Source: Monoplex corrugatus (lineage: Eukaryota; Mollusca; Gastropoda; Littorinimorpha; Ranellidae). Taken from it: a stretch of DNA of 64,000 nt. The position numbers were made by a program, and so were the translations under genes. How positions within the stretch are numbered: the stretch's first letter is position 1; each line of letters opens with the position of its first letter. Under the pieces are notes generated by a model. The model ran no database searches. It had not been told where the DNA came from and saw nothing but the letters and a program-made list of their open reading frames with translations. This document shows, in pieces, positions 1 to 10,160 of this stretch. The stretch spans positions 46,906,007 through 46,970,006 of the forward strand of contig JAPXFY010000031.1 in the NCBI GenBank assembly GCA_030674185.1, in the 5' to 3' direction.

Positions 1-29
1 CAAGATGAAAAAATACAATCTGAACTTAT

Positions 30-275
30 TTTCTAAGACAATATAAAAATGAAACATACTAAACATTTTAACTTCTTTTCTACGCACAATATAAAAATGA
101 AACATACTAAACATTTAAACTTCTTTTCTAAGCACAATGTACAAAATAAACGTGTTAAACATTTAAATTCATTTTCTGAGCACAATATAAAAAAGAAACG
201 TATTAAACATGTATTTCCTAAGCACAATATACAAAAGAAATGTATTAAACAAAATATTTACAACCCCTTTTCTAA
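30..275. repeat. Degenerate ~48-bp minisatellite
   Basis: About five diverged copies of a roughly 48-bp AT-rich unit are visible, each with a piece like AAGCACAATATAAAAA followed by a form of ATTAAACATTTAA. The open frames through it come from the unit length being divisible by three and are not taken as coding. Confidence 0.75.
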
Positions 276-925
276 CACAAAACCAGATAAGTTTTCATAT
301 CTTATTTCATCAAGACACATATGTTTTTCTAAATCTATTTTTGTCTAACACAAATATAAACAATTCTGCCATTTTATACCATCAAGACACACAATTTTCA
401 TGGCTTTTTTTCCGAGATAAAAAACACACAACAATTATTAGCACTCGTTTTTCAACGATACAAAAACAAAAATTCCCATCACATCTTTTATGGAACAAAA
501 CGCAAAGTATTAAACAAATACAATAAGCATGAATCTTCCCATGATAACGGCCATACTCCATATCACACACAAGCCAACCCAACCAACAATCCTTGACAAT
601 AAACAAAAAATCATGTTCTTAAAGCCAGACCATCTCACAACTATGCACCAACAAACACAGTGTTAATTTGTAAACAGTAGGCAACAAGTGTATATATATA
701 TATATATAGTCTGCTATTGGAATGATTAATTCTCTTTTTACCTGAGTGCAGTCAACTGGTTCTTTTGGTGAATCAGCTGGAAAAACATGAATGTACCAAC
801 AATGGTTGAAAGGAATACTGAACGCCCTGAGTGGCCAGGTCAGAGACGATGTCCTATGTCATGAAAAAGTAGCAACGTTTTCAGCTGTGATGTAAGTGCT
901 AAACGATTGAAAAGACTCACACAGT
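276..925. other. Unassigned AT-rich sequence
   Basis: I see no gene or clear element here. A short (TA)n run lies near 690-709. Open frames are short and overlap on both strands. Confidence 0.5.
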
Positions 926-945
926 ACACACACACACGCACGCAC

Positions 946-1008
<63 letters not shown>
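926..1008. repeat. (CA)n microsatellite
   Basis: A CA dinucleotide tract with a few CG interruptions at its left end. The poly-CV open frame on the other strand is an artefact. Confidence 0.95.
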
Positions 1009-1010
<2 letters not shown>

Positions 1011-1398
1011 GTCCAACATGTACCCCCTCGATTTACCAGGCCCAACAGTTTTATATTCCCTGCTTTGTAAGTGAGACCTACTGTTAACAAGAAATACCAC
1101 GAGGGTGCTGGATGGGACCCAGAGCATCAATACCTCACCACTCTCCAGACAATCGCCTAAACTCCTGATGCCACTTGACAGCCATGTCACCAAGCAAAGT
1201 GGGTGGAGGGTGGGGGGCTGTCCATGCACTGCATGACATTTCGGACCCAGTCATCAGTTGCCTTGTTTAAAAACTGAACGGCAAGGTGGGGAGATGACAA
1301 ACCCCGGGAATATCGCCACACAACACACACCAACCAGGTCCAGCCCAGCCACCAGACCAAGAGAGAATGGAAGAGCCCTCTCTCGCCCCATTCTGGTC

Positions 1399-1589
1399 TT
1401 AACCCTTTGACACCCGCACCCTATCCACCAACTGCAAAAACTTAACCTTTTGACTCCCTCACCCTGTCCACCCTCTCTCTGCAGGAAGCTGGTGGATATG
1501 GTGAGGGAATCAAATGGTTTGGTTTTTGCTTTGCTAGCATAGTTGACAATACAATGCTAGTGGACAAGGTGCGGGAGTCAAAGGGTTAA
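1399..1589. mobile_element. TTAA-bounded palindromic MITE, copy 1
   Basis: The element starts TTAACCCTTTGACACCCGCA and ends GAGTCAAAGGGTTAA, so it has inverted ends and a TTAA at each border. TTAA target sites with CCC-starting ends are typical of piggyBac-like DNA transposons. There is no transposase, so it would be a non-autonomous derivative. An inner TTAACCTTTTGACTCCC...GGGAATCAAA unit is nested within it. Confidence 0.7.
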
Positions 1590-1599
1590 TCTCTCTTTC

Positions 1600-1850
1600 G
1601 GGCTGCCTGCCCTGCCACCAGCTCATATAGCTGCCGGCTCATTTCCCTTTACTATAATCTCAACAGCAGTCGGAGGCTCCCAATGTTGCTGTACCACAAC
1701 CACAGGGCTTGTTCACTGAGGGAGATCAGGAAAAATCTCCATCATTTTACAAATCAGGCAGATGTGTTTAGGGGGATCGAACCCAGAACCTTCCGCCTGG
1801 AAGTCCAACGTTTATCGTCTTGAATGCCAGGCCCATCAAGCATATTGCAT
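1600..1850 (-). mobile_element. tRNA-derived SINE, minus strand
   Basis: Read on the minus strand there is a pol III B box (GGGTTCGATCCCC, 1772-1784) with an A-box-like TGGCATTCAAG upstream. Unlike a tRNA gene there is no foldable acceptor stem, and a long non-tRNA body follows towards 1600. The outer limits are approximate. Confidence 0.55.
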
Positions 1851-1862
1851 CGTATTCCCTGC

Positions 1863-2029
1863 TTAACCCTTCGACTCCTGTACCCTGTCCAACAACTGCA
1901 AAAACTTAACCCTTTGATCCCCTCACCCTATCCACCAGCTTCATGTAAGAAGCTGGAGGATAGGGTGAGGGGGTCAAAGAGTTAAAGTTTTTGCAGCCAG
2001 TGGACATAGTGTGGGTATCAAAGGGTTAA
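1863..2029. mobile_element. TTAA-bounded palindromic MITE, copy 2
   Basis: Starts TTAACCCTTCGACTCC and ends ATCAAAGGGTTAA. The middle contains a near-perfect palindrome, with TATCCACCAGCTT before the centre and its complement after it. No coding capacity. Confidence 0.7.
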
Positions 2030-2449
2030 AAGGGGTAGGGCATAGGAATCATTCTTTACTGTCCTCAAAATATGAAGTTTAACTTGAAGAAATGAACCAA
2101 GTATAACCCAAACATTAGTGAGGAAAAAAGCCTCACAATCTAAAAACATGTTAATGCACAAAGTTCAAGAAACTAAAAAAAACAACACTTTAGAGTAATA
2201 GGGGTTAAACAGATGAAAAAATAAATCACCAAAAATATATGAAAAGGAAAGAAAACAAACAAACAAACAAAAGCAATGACAAAAAAACAAGCATAATTTG
2301 AGTGTTTCTGAAATCATCTCCTAACATTACTTGGTCAATAGTACAGTGAACTATTTTCTTGGCAGGAAAAGTGTTAAAATGTAGGATATGCATTCTGTCA
2401 GAATTTGGAAGCAAACCATAACAAAATGACAGGGAAAAGACATTTTAAG
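2030..2449. other. Unassigned AT-rich sequence
   Basis: No gene or recognisable element. Short poly-A and AAAC runs only. Confidence 0.5.
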
Positions 2450-3033
2450 ATATATGATAATAAGTACAATAATGCAGAGTATTAAAACAGTTAATAAATC
2501 ATAACATAATAAAGTATTATTATAAACAACACAAAAAGAAAACACTGAAATGAATAAGAAAAAATACGAAAGAAGAATACGAGCGCGTATTTAACCCTTT
2601 GACTACCGCACCCTGTCCACTAGCATCTCTCATTGTCAACCATGTTAGCAAAGCAAAAACATAACCTTTTGATTCCCTCACCCTATCCACCAGCTGTCTA
2701 GAGGAAGCTGGTGGATAGGGTGAGTGAGTCAAAGGGTTACATTTTTTGCAGTTGGTGGATAGGATGTGGGAGTCAAAGGGTTAATACAACAAGACATTCA
2801 TTTCAGTACAAGTGTGACTGCCTGCATTCAAGCAAACAGGAACCAGACAAAAACACAAAAAAAGAATATAATCTTCTTTCGTATTTTTTTCTGATTCACT
2901 TCAGTGTTGTATTCTTCTTTCGTGTTTTTTTTTTCTGGTTCCTGTTTGGGTTGTTAGTAATAATACTTCATTATGTTATGATTTATTACTGTTTTAATAC
3001 TCTGCATTATTGTACTTATTATCATAAATCTTC
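2450..3033. mobile_element. Foldback structure with ~70-bp arms
   Basis: Sequence at about 2450-2530 (containing GATAATAAGTACAATAATGC) is repeated in inverse at about 2950-3033. The spacer holds a TTAA MITE (2591-2784) and further short inverted copies of a TTCTTTCGT motif. It looks like a foldback-type element with a MITE inserted, or an inverted duplication. No protein is encoded. Confidence 0.6.
2591..2784. mobile_element. TTAA-bounded palindromic MITE, copy 3
   Basis: Starts TTAACCCTTTGACTACCGCA and ends GGGAGTCAAAGGGTTAA. The core CACCAGCTGTCTAGAGGAAG is nearly palindromic. It lies in the loop of a larger inverted repeat. Confidence 0.7.
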
Positions 3034-3146
3034 TTGTTCAATACTCCTTAAAGCGATGGCAGAGGCAGCAGAAAGGAGCTCAAGCTGGATCTGGGCAAGG
3101 AGGAACCAAAAGTGAACTTCATAAGGATTAAATTCCCTAGAGATGA

Positions 3147-3365
3147 TGTGTGCCCCGTTAGCACATTGGTAAAACCGCGTACCGCAGTTCTGAAGCGCAG
3201 AATCGCCCAGGTTCGCTCCCCGGCGTGGGAAAAATAAAAATAAAAATAGACAACAGCAGAAGGGCATCCAGGAGTCATGACCTGGATGTGGCCCGGCCCC
3301 CCGAGAGTGTAAGGAATTCAGGGCCGAAACACTTGTCTAAAGGGGGTTACTTCTCTGAAGACCTT
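3147..3365 (+). mobile_element. tRNA-derived SINE, plus strand
   Basis: A tRNA-like head has an A-box-like TTAGCACATTGGTAAAACCG (3159-3178) and a B box GGTTCGCTCCC (3210-3220), followed by an AAATAAAAATAAAAATAG linker and a GC-rich body. A direct repeat of about 32 bp (3000-3032 and 3401-3432) brackets this insert. That is long for a target-site duplication but suits an insertion. Confidence 0.65.
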
Positions 3366-3429
3366 CTGTTGTCTAGCTCTCCCTAGAGTTTCTTTCTACC
3401 TCTGCATTATTGTACTTATTATCATAAAT

Positions 3430-3690
3430 CTTCCATTTCTTACCCACTGGACGAGGTGGCAGGGAAGTTTTAAGTCCCGTTTTTATTATCCATTGTTTGG
3501 TGTCTGTGATCTGTCTGTGACCGTGTGTTCGTGCTTGACAAAGGCTAGTTGGCCGAAAATTTGCGCTTGTTTTGTTTTGTCTTGTTGGAGACGCGCTTAC
3601 ATTGGTTTTCTTGTTCTTCTGGTTTGTGTTTGCTTGGGCGCGGGCAGTCAAACTTGTTTTGGATCTTATAAATCTTCTTGTTGTATTAAA
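3430..3690 (+). mobile_element. Dispersed repeat D1, copy 1
   Basis: Related to sequences at 14095-14290 and 14510-14690. Shared landmarks are CCACTGGACGAGG, GCAGGGAAGTTTTA, a TTGTTTGGTGTCTG piece, and GCTTGACAAAGG followed by TTGGCCGAAAAT. The GACAAAGG...GGCCGAAAA hairpin resembles the tail of Penelope-like elements, but there is no reverse transcriptase here. Class uncertain. Confidence 0.5.
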
Positions 3691-3779
3691 TACGCATTCG
3701 TATTCTTCTTTCGTGTTTTTTCTGGTTCCTGTTTGCTTGAACGCGGGCAGTCACACTTGTACTGAAATGAATGATAATG

Positions 3780-4141
3780 CTTGATGCGAAAAGAAGTTGG
3801 AACAAAATGAAACAAAATCATGGAGCTAAAACTTAAAAAAGAGAAACTAAAATCTAAGATAATGCACATCAAACAGAAGCTAAATGCATCTTGTTCGTTT
3901 CCCTTGTAAAACTTCACTGTGCAAATCTTGTGACCCACAGAACCTGGCAAACTTATCCTTAATATGTATTCATAAATATTCATAAACTGCGTAGAACTGG
4001 TGACCCGTTATTTGGTTAAAATTTTTTATCTAAAACACATCCAGACAAGAATATCCTAAACCACAACATCCACACACCGCCAGACATTATGGACAATTCA
4101 CAAATACACATACATAATTCCATAATCATTGGCAACTTTGA
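3780..4141. other. Unassigned sequence
   Basis: No gene or element recognised. Confidence 0.5.
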
Positions 4142-4420
4142 GTGATATTCTCCGTGAATATTCTCTTGCTATTTCCATAATTCATTTTGGAATATTTCCA
4201 AAGAGAATATTTTGAATAATATTTCCATAATTCTATTTTGTGGAATATTTCAAAAGAATATTTCGAATAATATTTCCATAATTCTATTTGTGTGGAATAT
4301 TTCCAAAGAGAATATTTGAATAATATTCCATAATTCTATTTGTGTGGAATATTTCCAAAGAGAATATTTTGAAATATTTCATAATCTTGTGTGGAATATT
4401 CCAAAGGATTTGATATTCAA
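4142..4420. repeat. AT-rich minisatellite (~50-57 bp unit)
   Basis: About five diverged units carry GTGGAATATTTCC, AAGAGAATATTT and TTCCATAATTCT in order. Units shorten and decay toward the right. Confidence 0.8.
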
Positions 4421-4782
4421 TGATGTAATTCAAGAAATATTACAAGACAAGAAAAGAAAAAAGTAAAAAAACACTGGCCATGAGTCACGCAGCAAGAACA
4501 CGGACCTCATGGCAACCATCTTTCCAGGAAAAACAGTGGCAAAAAGAAAGAAAGGCAGACCTCCAATCTCATACATCGAGAACATAACCAACATCAGTGA
4601 AGCGTAAATATTCAAGATATTGTCCACAAAAGTCAAGACAGAGCGGCCTGGAGGGAGATGGTGGCATCCAGATGTGCAGCGGCCAACCGAACCCAGTGAC
4701 ACTGACAGATGAGACATGAGTGGTATACGTACCACTTTTGTATACATCACAGTTATAATCAGAACCTACCACTGAATCCAAT

Positions 4783-5284
4783 TACCGTAAAGTTCAGGCT
4801 ATAAGCCACAACTTTTTTCCCCAGCTTTAACCCTTGCGGCTTAAAAAACATTGCGGCTTATTTGCGGATTTTCCCAATCCCAGAAGCGTCACGTTCTCGT
4901 CTATTCTTAGCTTCTCTTTAACTCACCAAAATCGTGTTTACCGTTCATGAATTTTTCGGTGGGCTCCATATTAAAGTGTTAACTGTTCACGTTAAAGTGT
5001 TAACTGTTAACTGTTCACGTTTTTTGTTAAATCAAATCCGCACACATTGCAGCATTTGGATCTGTATTCAGATCTGCTCTGCTCAAGCGTACACCCTCAT
5101 CATGCCGAAAACGTGACGTAATGCCTATGAAGCAGCCTTCAAGTTGAAGGCAATCGACCTGGCCATTGAAAAAGTGCGGCTTATAAACCAGTGCGTCTTA
5201 TGTGTGAATATAGTTCAAATTTTTTTATAATTTAGTGGGTGTGCCTTATATACCAGAGCGCCCAATAGCCCGAACATTACAGTA
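4783..5284 (+). mobile_element. Pogo-like DNA transposon, internally deleted
   Basis: The ends are inverted: TACCGTAAAGTTCAGGCTAT on the left, and on the right a sequence whose complement reads TACTGTAATGTTCGGGCTAT. TA at each tip fits a TA target duplication, as for Tc1/mariner and pogo elements. Near 5102 a reading frame gives MPKT, a stop, RNAYEAAFKLKAIDLAIE. This matches the N-terminal helix-turn-helix start of pogo/CENP-B-like transposases. It breaks off directly into terminal sequence (GTGCGGCTTATAAACC). The element is thus a deletion derivative with an early stop and cannot move itself. Confidence 0.65.
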
Positions 5285-5311
5285 TCTTTAGCACTGCACT
5301 GTAACATATAC

Positions 5312-6040
5312 CACTACAAGTTCTATTACTTTCACTTCCTCCACTGGCTGCCTGTTTCTCACAGAATTTCATACAAAATCAACACAGTATAATACAAGTG
5401 TGCTGACGGTATTGCACCTGTTTATCTTCGTGACGGACCACTTCCAAATATACACCCTTACCCAACCTCTCCATTCTGATTCTGATGCTACGTGTTTACA
5501 AATCCCTCGATACAGATGTGCCACAGTTGGTCACCGCTCTTTTTCTGTGTCTGGTCTGTATGACTGGAACAAGCTTCCCTTGTCTGTTCGACAGTCACAT
5601 ACTCTTGTCTTCTTTCAAGTCTGGCTTGAAGACGTACTTTTTGTTCAGCAGTGATTTCCCCCCAGTGAGTTCGCAGAAAAGGGATGACAGCCAACAGGCC
5701 AGCATCGGCATACACATGCGACCGCTGCGACAGAGACTGCCTCTCTCGCATTGGTCTCTCCAGTCACAGGCGACGCTGCTTGGACCAAGCAGACAGCCCA
5801 TCTAGACATTAGAACGGATGTACTTTGTCCATGGTCAGCCATGACCGAGGGAGGCCTACTACTGATTTCCCCCTCTGTGTTGCCCCCTGTCCTGTCCTAC
5901 TCCCCTCCTATATTCCCCTGTGTGTGTTTGTACGCTTGAGTTTTTGTCACTGCCGGTGAATGCTTTGGTGAATGATGAAAGTGCATGCTTTCATTCGTTT
6001 TATATATCGAAATCTGACGCCATATGAATATCATTATCAT
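5312..6040 (+). mobile_element. 5'-truncated LINE, RT C-terminus and 3' UTR
   Basis: Broken frames give a LHWLPV-like start (near 5340), then QIPRYRCATVGHRSFSVSG, YDWNKLPLSVRQSHT and a final lysine-rich segment (about 5500-5655). This is the conserved end of CR1/Jockey-type non-LTR reverse transcriptases. A 3' UTR runs to an ATCATTATCATCATTAA tail near 6040. Frameshifts in the first 100 bases and the missing RT core mark it as a dead copy. Confidence 0.75.
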
Positions 6041-6126
6041 CATTAATATACTACATTTCCAGTTTACAAACAATACACCATATACATGTATTGAGGTCTG
6101 ATGCTACATGAATGTCATTATTACCA

Positions 6127-6423
6127 TTAACCCTCTGACTCCCGCACCCTGTCCACCAGCATCCTGCATTGCCAACTATGCCATCAAAACAAAAACTTAA
6201 CCCTTTGATTTCCTCACCCTGTCAACCAGCATCATGCATTGCAAACCATGCCATCAAAACAAAAACTTAACCCTTTGATTCCCTCACCCTATCCACCAAC
6301 TTCCTGCAGGAAGTTGGTGGATGGGTGAGGAAATCAAAGGGTTAAAGCTGTTGGACAGGGTGAGGGAATCAAAGGGTTAAGTTTTTGCAGTTGGTGCATA
6401 GGCTGCGGGAGCCAAAGGGTTAA
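6127..6423. mobile_element. TTAA-bounded palindromic MITE, copy 4 (nested)
   Basis: The largest dispersed copy. TTAACCC-like starts recur at 6127, about 6198 and about 6268, and GGGTTAA ends at about 6343, 6380 and 6423. The centre CAACTTCCTGCAGGAAGTTG is a perfect palindrome. The pattern indicates nested units within one element. Confidence 0.75.
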
Positions 6424-6790
6424 TATACCATATCTCCAGTTTACAAACAATACATCACACACATACACAGTAAACATGGAAATTAAAAAAAAAAGATATA
6501 AATGGTCTTCTGATCAAGTGATATGCAGCATTATTCACTCATTGTAAGTACAATCAAACTTAAAACAAGTGACAAAGTTTGTTGTTCAAAGCGGTGTAAA
6601 CAAATCATAGTCATGATCTCTTTAAAGTCATTACCGCTAACATCCATTTCAAATAATTGTGACTATTATTTACCAAGCCTGGCAAACGAATTAATCATCT
6701 CATCATGCAGCCGTACACTGAAGTAATCTCATAATTGTATATCACAATGGTTAACACTGATGATATGTATACAAGCTACAGCTAGATATT
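6424..6790. other. Unassigned AT-rich sequence
   Basis: No supported gene or element. Confidence 0.5.
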
Positions 6791-6791
6791 G

Positions 6792-7145
6792 TCAACCAAG
6801 TGATATCAAAAATGAAATGCAAAAAGCAAACAAAAATAAATTATCAACCAGTGATATTAGAAATGAAATGCAAAAAGCAAACAAAAATAAATTATCAATC
6901 AGTGATATTAGAAATGACATGCAAAAAGCAAACAAAAATAAATTATCAACCAGTGATATTAGAAATGACATGCAAAAAGCAAACAAAAATAAATTATCAA
7001 CCAGTGATATTAGAAATGAAATGCAAAAAGCCAGCAAAAATAAATTATCAACCAGTGATATTAGAAATGAAATGCAAAAAGCAAACAAAATTAAATTATC
7101 AACCAAGTGATATTAGAAATGACATGCAAAAATCAAACAAAAATA
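6792..7145. repeat. 51-bp minisatellite
   Basis: About seven well-conserved copies of a 51-bp AT-rich unit containing AACCAGTGATATTAGAAATG. Since 51 is 17 codons, frames stay open on both strands. I read this as an artefact, not a repeat protein. Confidence 0.9.
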
Positions 7146-7147
7146 CA

Positions 7148-7345
7148 TAAGAAATAAGAGGGAAGCAGGGAGAATTTTCATAATACAATCAAAGGACATA
7201 ACTCTTGAGAATTGTCTCCCAAGTTGTACAGAACTTCTCAAATCTAACACAGTTTGCGCTACCTCAAACTTGGTTAGATTTGAGAAGTTCTATACAACTT
7301 GGGAGACAATTCTCAAGAGTTATGTCCTTTGATTGTAAAAATACA
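7148..7345. mobile_element. Foldback MITE, family FB, copy 1
   Basis: Arms of about 63 bp: ATCAAAGGACATAACTCTTG at 7189 onward is matched by its complement ending near 7333. The loop carries ACACAGTTTGCGCTACC. The left flank GAAATAAGAGGGAAGCAGGG recurs at 43381 beside the second family member. No coding capacity. Confidence 0.75.
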
Positions 7346-7616
7346 TAAATTTACAACTAACTGAATCAGTTCATACCGACAATTTATACTGTAATACATA
7401 AACACACACAGTAGCAACAAACTCAAGTAGTACATACTGACAATTTGTAACAATAAATGGTAAATAAATGCATACATAAACAACTAAATAGATCAGTACA
7501 TACAGTCTATAACTTTTATGGATAGATATAAACGGTAAATAAAATGGTAAATAAATACATACATTAACAACTACACAGATTAGTACATACAGTTTATAAC
7601 TGTAATGGGTAGATGT
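7346..7616. other. AT-rich, loosely repetitive sequence
   Basis: Loose repeats of a piece resembling AATACATACATTAACAACTA, probably a decayed tandem array of about 80-bp units. The same motif resumes at 7975-8100 after the LINE fragment, so the LINE end may have inserted into it. Confidence 0.45.
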
Positions 7617-7978
7617 GAAATACTGAAATGTGCTTTCTCAGAAGAATGTTAGGAGTTCCTTGGACAGGAAAGAAAACAAACGAGACAATCTTCAAAGAGA
7701 CAAACACAAAAAAAAATCAATAAAGAAAATTATGAAAAGACGAACATTTACATGACATTTTATGAGGCAAGAGAAATTCGAGCACCTAGTCACAACATGA
7801 AAGCTAGAGGGGAAAAAGAGCAGCTGGCAGACCCAGGGAGAAAATATTTACACAGTTTTGCAGAGTGGATAGGGACAAAAATGTAGAACATATTTCTGCA
7901 GTGAGAAAAGTTAGATTCATAAGGAGGGCCATGATCACCAATGCCATGCACATGGTACATGACAATGATGATGAATAT
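7617..7978 (+). mobile_element. 5'-truncated LINE end, family L1x, copy 1
   Basis: Decayed version of the RT C-terminus seen intact at 31321-31673: CTTTCTCAGAAGAATGTTAG matches the 'WFLRRML' region and AGGGCCATGATCACCAATGC the 'MIANAM' end. Many stops and indels. It ends in GATGATGA, the tail type of the other copies. Confidence 0.7.
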
Positions 7979-8218
7979 GTAAATAAATGCACATATTAAC
8001 AATTAACTCAATCAGTATTTACTGATAATTTGTAACTGTAATACGTAAATATATGCACATATAAGCAACAATCTCGATCAATCCATGCATGCAATTTATA
8101 ACTGTATTTATCAGCAGTATTCATCTTGAGACAGCCCTCAGACGAGTGGAGTTGCCAATCTGGAAAACCATACACCAACAACAGCAACCTCCATTCATCC
8201 CTTAAACCACCCACCCCA

Positions 8219-8233
8219 CACACACACACACGC

Positions 8234-8286
<53 letters not shown>
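8219..8286. repeat. (CA)n microsatellite
   Basis: A CA tract with a few CG interruptions. It borders the Penelope-like insert. Confidence 0.95.
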
Positions 8287-8287
<1 letters not shown>

Positions 8288-8289
<2 letters not shown>

Positions 8290-9560
8290 AATATGTGACC
8301 TCCCACCACGAAATCAGTCTTAACTAGCATTTTGGGCATTCTGAGATATACATATCACTGGAAAGTGTACATTCTGCTGATTATTTTGGTACTTGAATAA
8401 AGCTTGTACTAAAAAAAATGCAGTACCCAAGAGGCAAAAGACAAGGAGACAAACCACCTGAAAAAAGTGCTCACCATCTCGGGCTACAAAAAGTGGGCCT
8501 GGAACAGCCCGGGAGGCAGGAAATCCAACACCGCATCCCAACAGCCAGTGAAACAACACCAGCGCAAGGGACACATCACCATCCCATACGTAGGAGGTGT
8601 GAGTGACGCTCTGTCCAGAAAGATCAGAAAACTGGGGGTGGCTGTACATTCCAAACCTTCCAACACCATACGCAGCCAGCTGGTCACCCCCAAGGACAAA
8701 ACCAGCAAACTCGACAAAGCTGGCATTATATACAGAATAGACTGCCAGGACTGTAACCAACATTATGTCGGTGAAACTGAACGCCCCCTTCAGAAGAGAC
8801 TAACAGAACACAAGAGGGACTCTTCTCCAGTAGGAGCTCACCTACACGCCGAAAAACATCAATTCAGTGCGGACAATGTCAACATCCTGGACAGAGAAAA
8901 TAAGTGGTTCCAGCGAGGAGTCAAGGAGGCCATCTACATCACAGCCACCAACCCCCCGCTCAACAGGGACCGGGGCCGTTACACCCTGCCCCCGGTGTAC
9001 CATTCTCTGATTCGATCTCGTGAACTGGGTTCATCCCATGTTCGCGAGATCTGAGTAGAGATTCACGCAGACAGCATTAGAGCGCTGACGAATATGGCGA
9101 GAACGCCATCGAAAGCTACGGAACTGTGAGTAGCGATTTTTACACTGTTGGGAGACCTTGTTCTTCAAAATTGGTAGCATTAAAAAAAAATGTAGAAGTT
9201 ATGTATGTTTAAAGTCATTAAGTTGCATGAAAGGTGCACCAAAGAGCTTTCCATCAGTATATTACATGTGGGGGTACTGTATAGGTTATGGTTCATAATA
9301 AGAGACAAAAAGAGGTACTTTTGGTAGGAAATTGCGTTCTTTCTACTGCGATCAGTGCATTGAAATACCATTTTAAATTGATTAATAATATTTTTTCAAG
9401 AAAAAAATGTCTGTGGGGGATAGATTATAGTCTACAGAAATCAATTTTGAGAAAAAGTCAAAACACCCCAGATAGACCCTCAGTCACCTTTTCAGCTCCT
9501 AGTGCTGTTCGACTGACTGCGAGTTAAGACTGATTTTGTGGTGGGAGATCACATATAGAT
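8288..9560 (+). mobile_element. Penelope-like element, 5'-truncated
   Basis: A GIY-YIG endonuclease frame (8415-9054) is flanked by an inverted repeat of about 40 bp: GTGACCTCCCACCACGAAAT near 8295 and its near-complement near 9530-9550. Penelope-like elements often carry inverted or partial terminal copies. The reverse transcriptase is absent. The region 9060-9500 after the stop would be 3' UTR or terminal repeat. Confidence 0.65.
8415..9054 (+). CDS. GIY-YIG endonuclease domain of Penelope-like element
   Basis: One open frame of about 212 codons. Penelope-like retroelements use a C-terminal GIY-YIG nuclease to nick target DNA for reverse transcription. The linker holds GYKKWAW and the basic-residue part SRKIRKLG. 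The nuclease core follows with GIIYRIDC (GIY equivalent), then DCNQHYVGET (YVG equivalent) and RPLQKRLTEHKR with the catalytic-type arginine. Further on come AHLHAEKHQF, ENKWFQRGVKEAIYI (with the E of the nuclease) and the typical end NPPLNRDRG. There is no RT domain upstream: the frame begins abruptly after a poly-A-like stretch at 8409-8416. The first ATG in frame is 8467, but as a truncated fragment it has no true start. It is unusually free of stops, so a fairly recent insertion is likely. Domain assignment is from motif recognition only. Confidence 0.75.
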
Positions 9561-9597
9561 AATGTCCTTAATTTACAAAAGTTAGCAACTCTTAACC

Positions 9598-10160
9598 AAA
9601 CGCCATGGTGCAGTGATTAGCCCAACAGAACAACCAACTGGAAGGTTGTGTGTTCGAATCCCCATCAATCCTGTTTAAATTATTATGGGATTTTTCAGTC
9701 CCAACCAACTCTTCCACAGCTGACCATGCTGTGGGCTCATTGGGAACACTGGGGGCCCTGCAGTCCAGTCTCATCCACTTCATGGACACATCATGCAGGG
9801 TGCTGTTCCAATCTCCTGACCAATACTGTAGGTGTCTGTGTCTCTCAGGCCTGGCTGACATCAGGATATGTACATTACAGTAAGTAAAGAGTACAACCCT
9901 GTCATGCATTCTCAATCCTATAAGGAACTCCTCAGCAAGTCATCATCTTCTTTTTTTTTAAAATTCACTTTAACACTGATGATTACACAAAACTACAAAC
10001 ATGCTTCATTATAATGAAACATTTCATCACTGTCGTCATCATTGCCATCATCATCATCATCATCATCGTTGTTGTCATCATTGTCATCATCATCATCATC
10101 ATCGCAGCATTGTGAAAAACTGTCCCATATTCTGTGGTCGTTAATGCAGCACAAAAAATT
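9598..10160 (+). mobile_element. tRNA-derived SINE, family S1, copy 1
   Basis: A box TGGTGCAGTGATTAG (9606-9620) and B box GTGTTCGAATCCC (9650-9662) are followed by a body shared with 20751-21160: CTCATCCACTTCATGGA, CTCTCAGGCCTGGCTGACA and CCTGTCATGCATTCTCAATC. A (CAT)n stretch at about 10042-10105 is internal, since CTGTCCCATATTCTGTGG matches the end of copy 2. Confidence 0.75.

Noticed and set aside
3150..3225. tRNA genes at 3150, 9600, 20755 and (minus) 1784 and 27500
   Set aside because: A and B boxes are present but the acceptor stems do not pair and long retroposon bodies follow. These are SINE heads.
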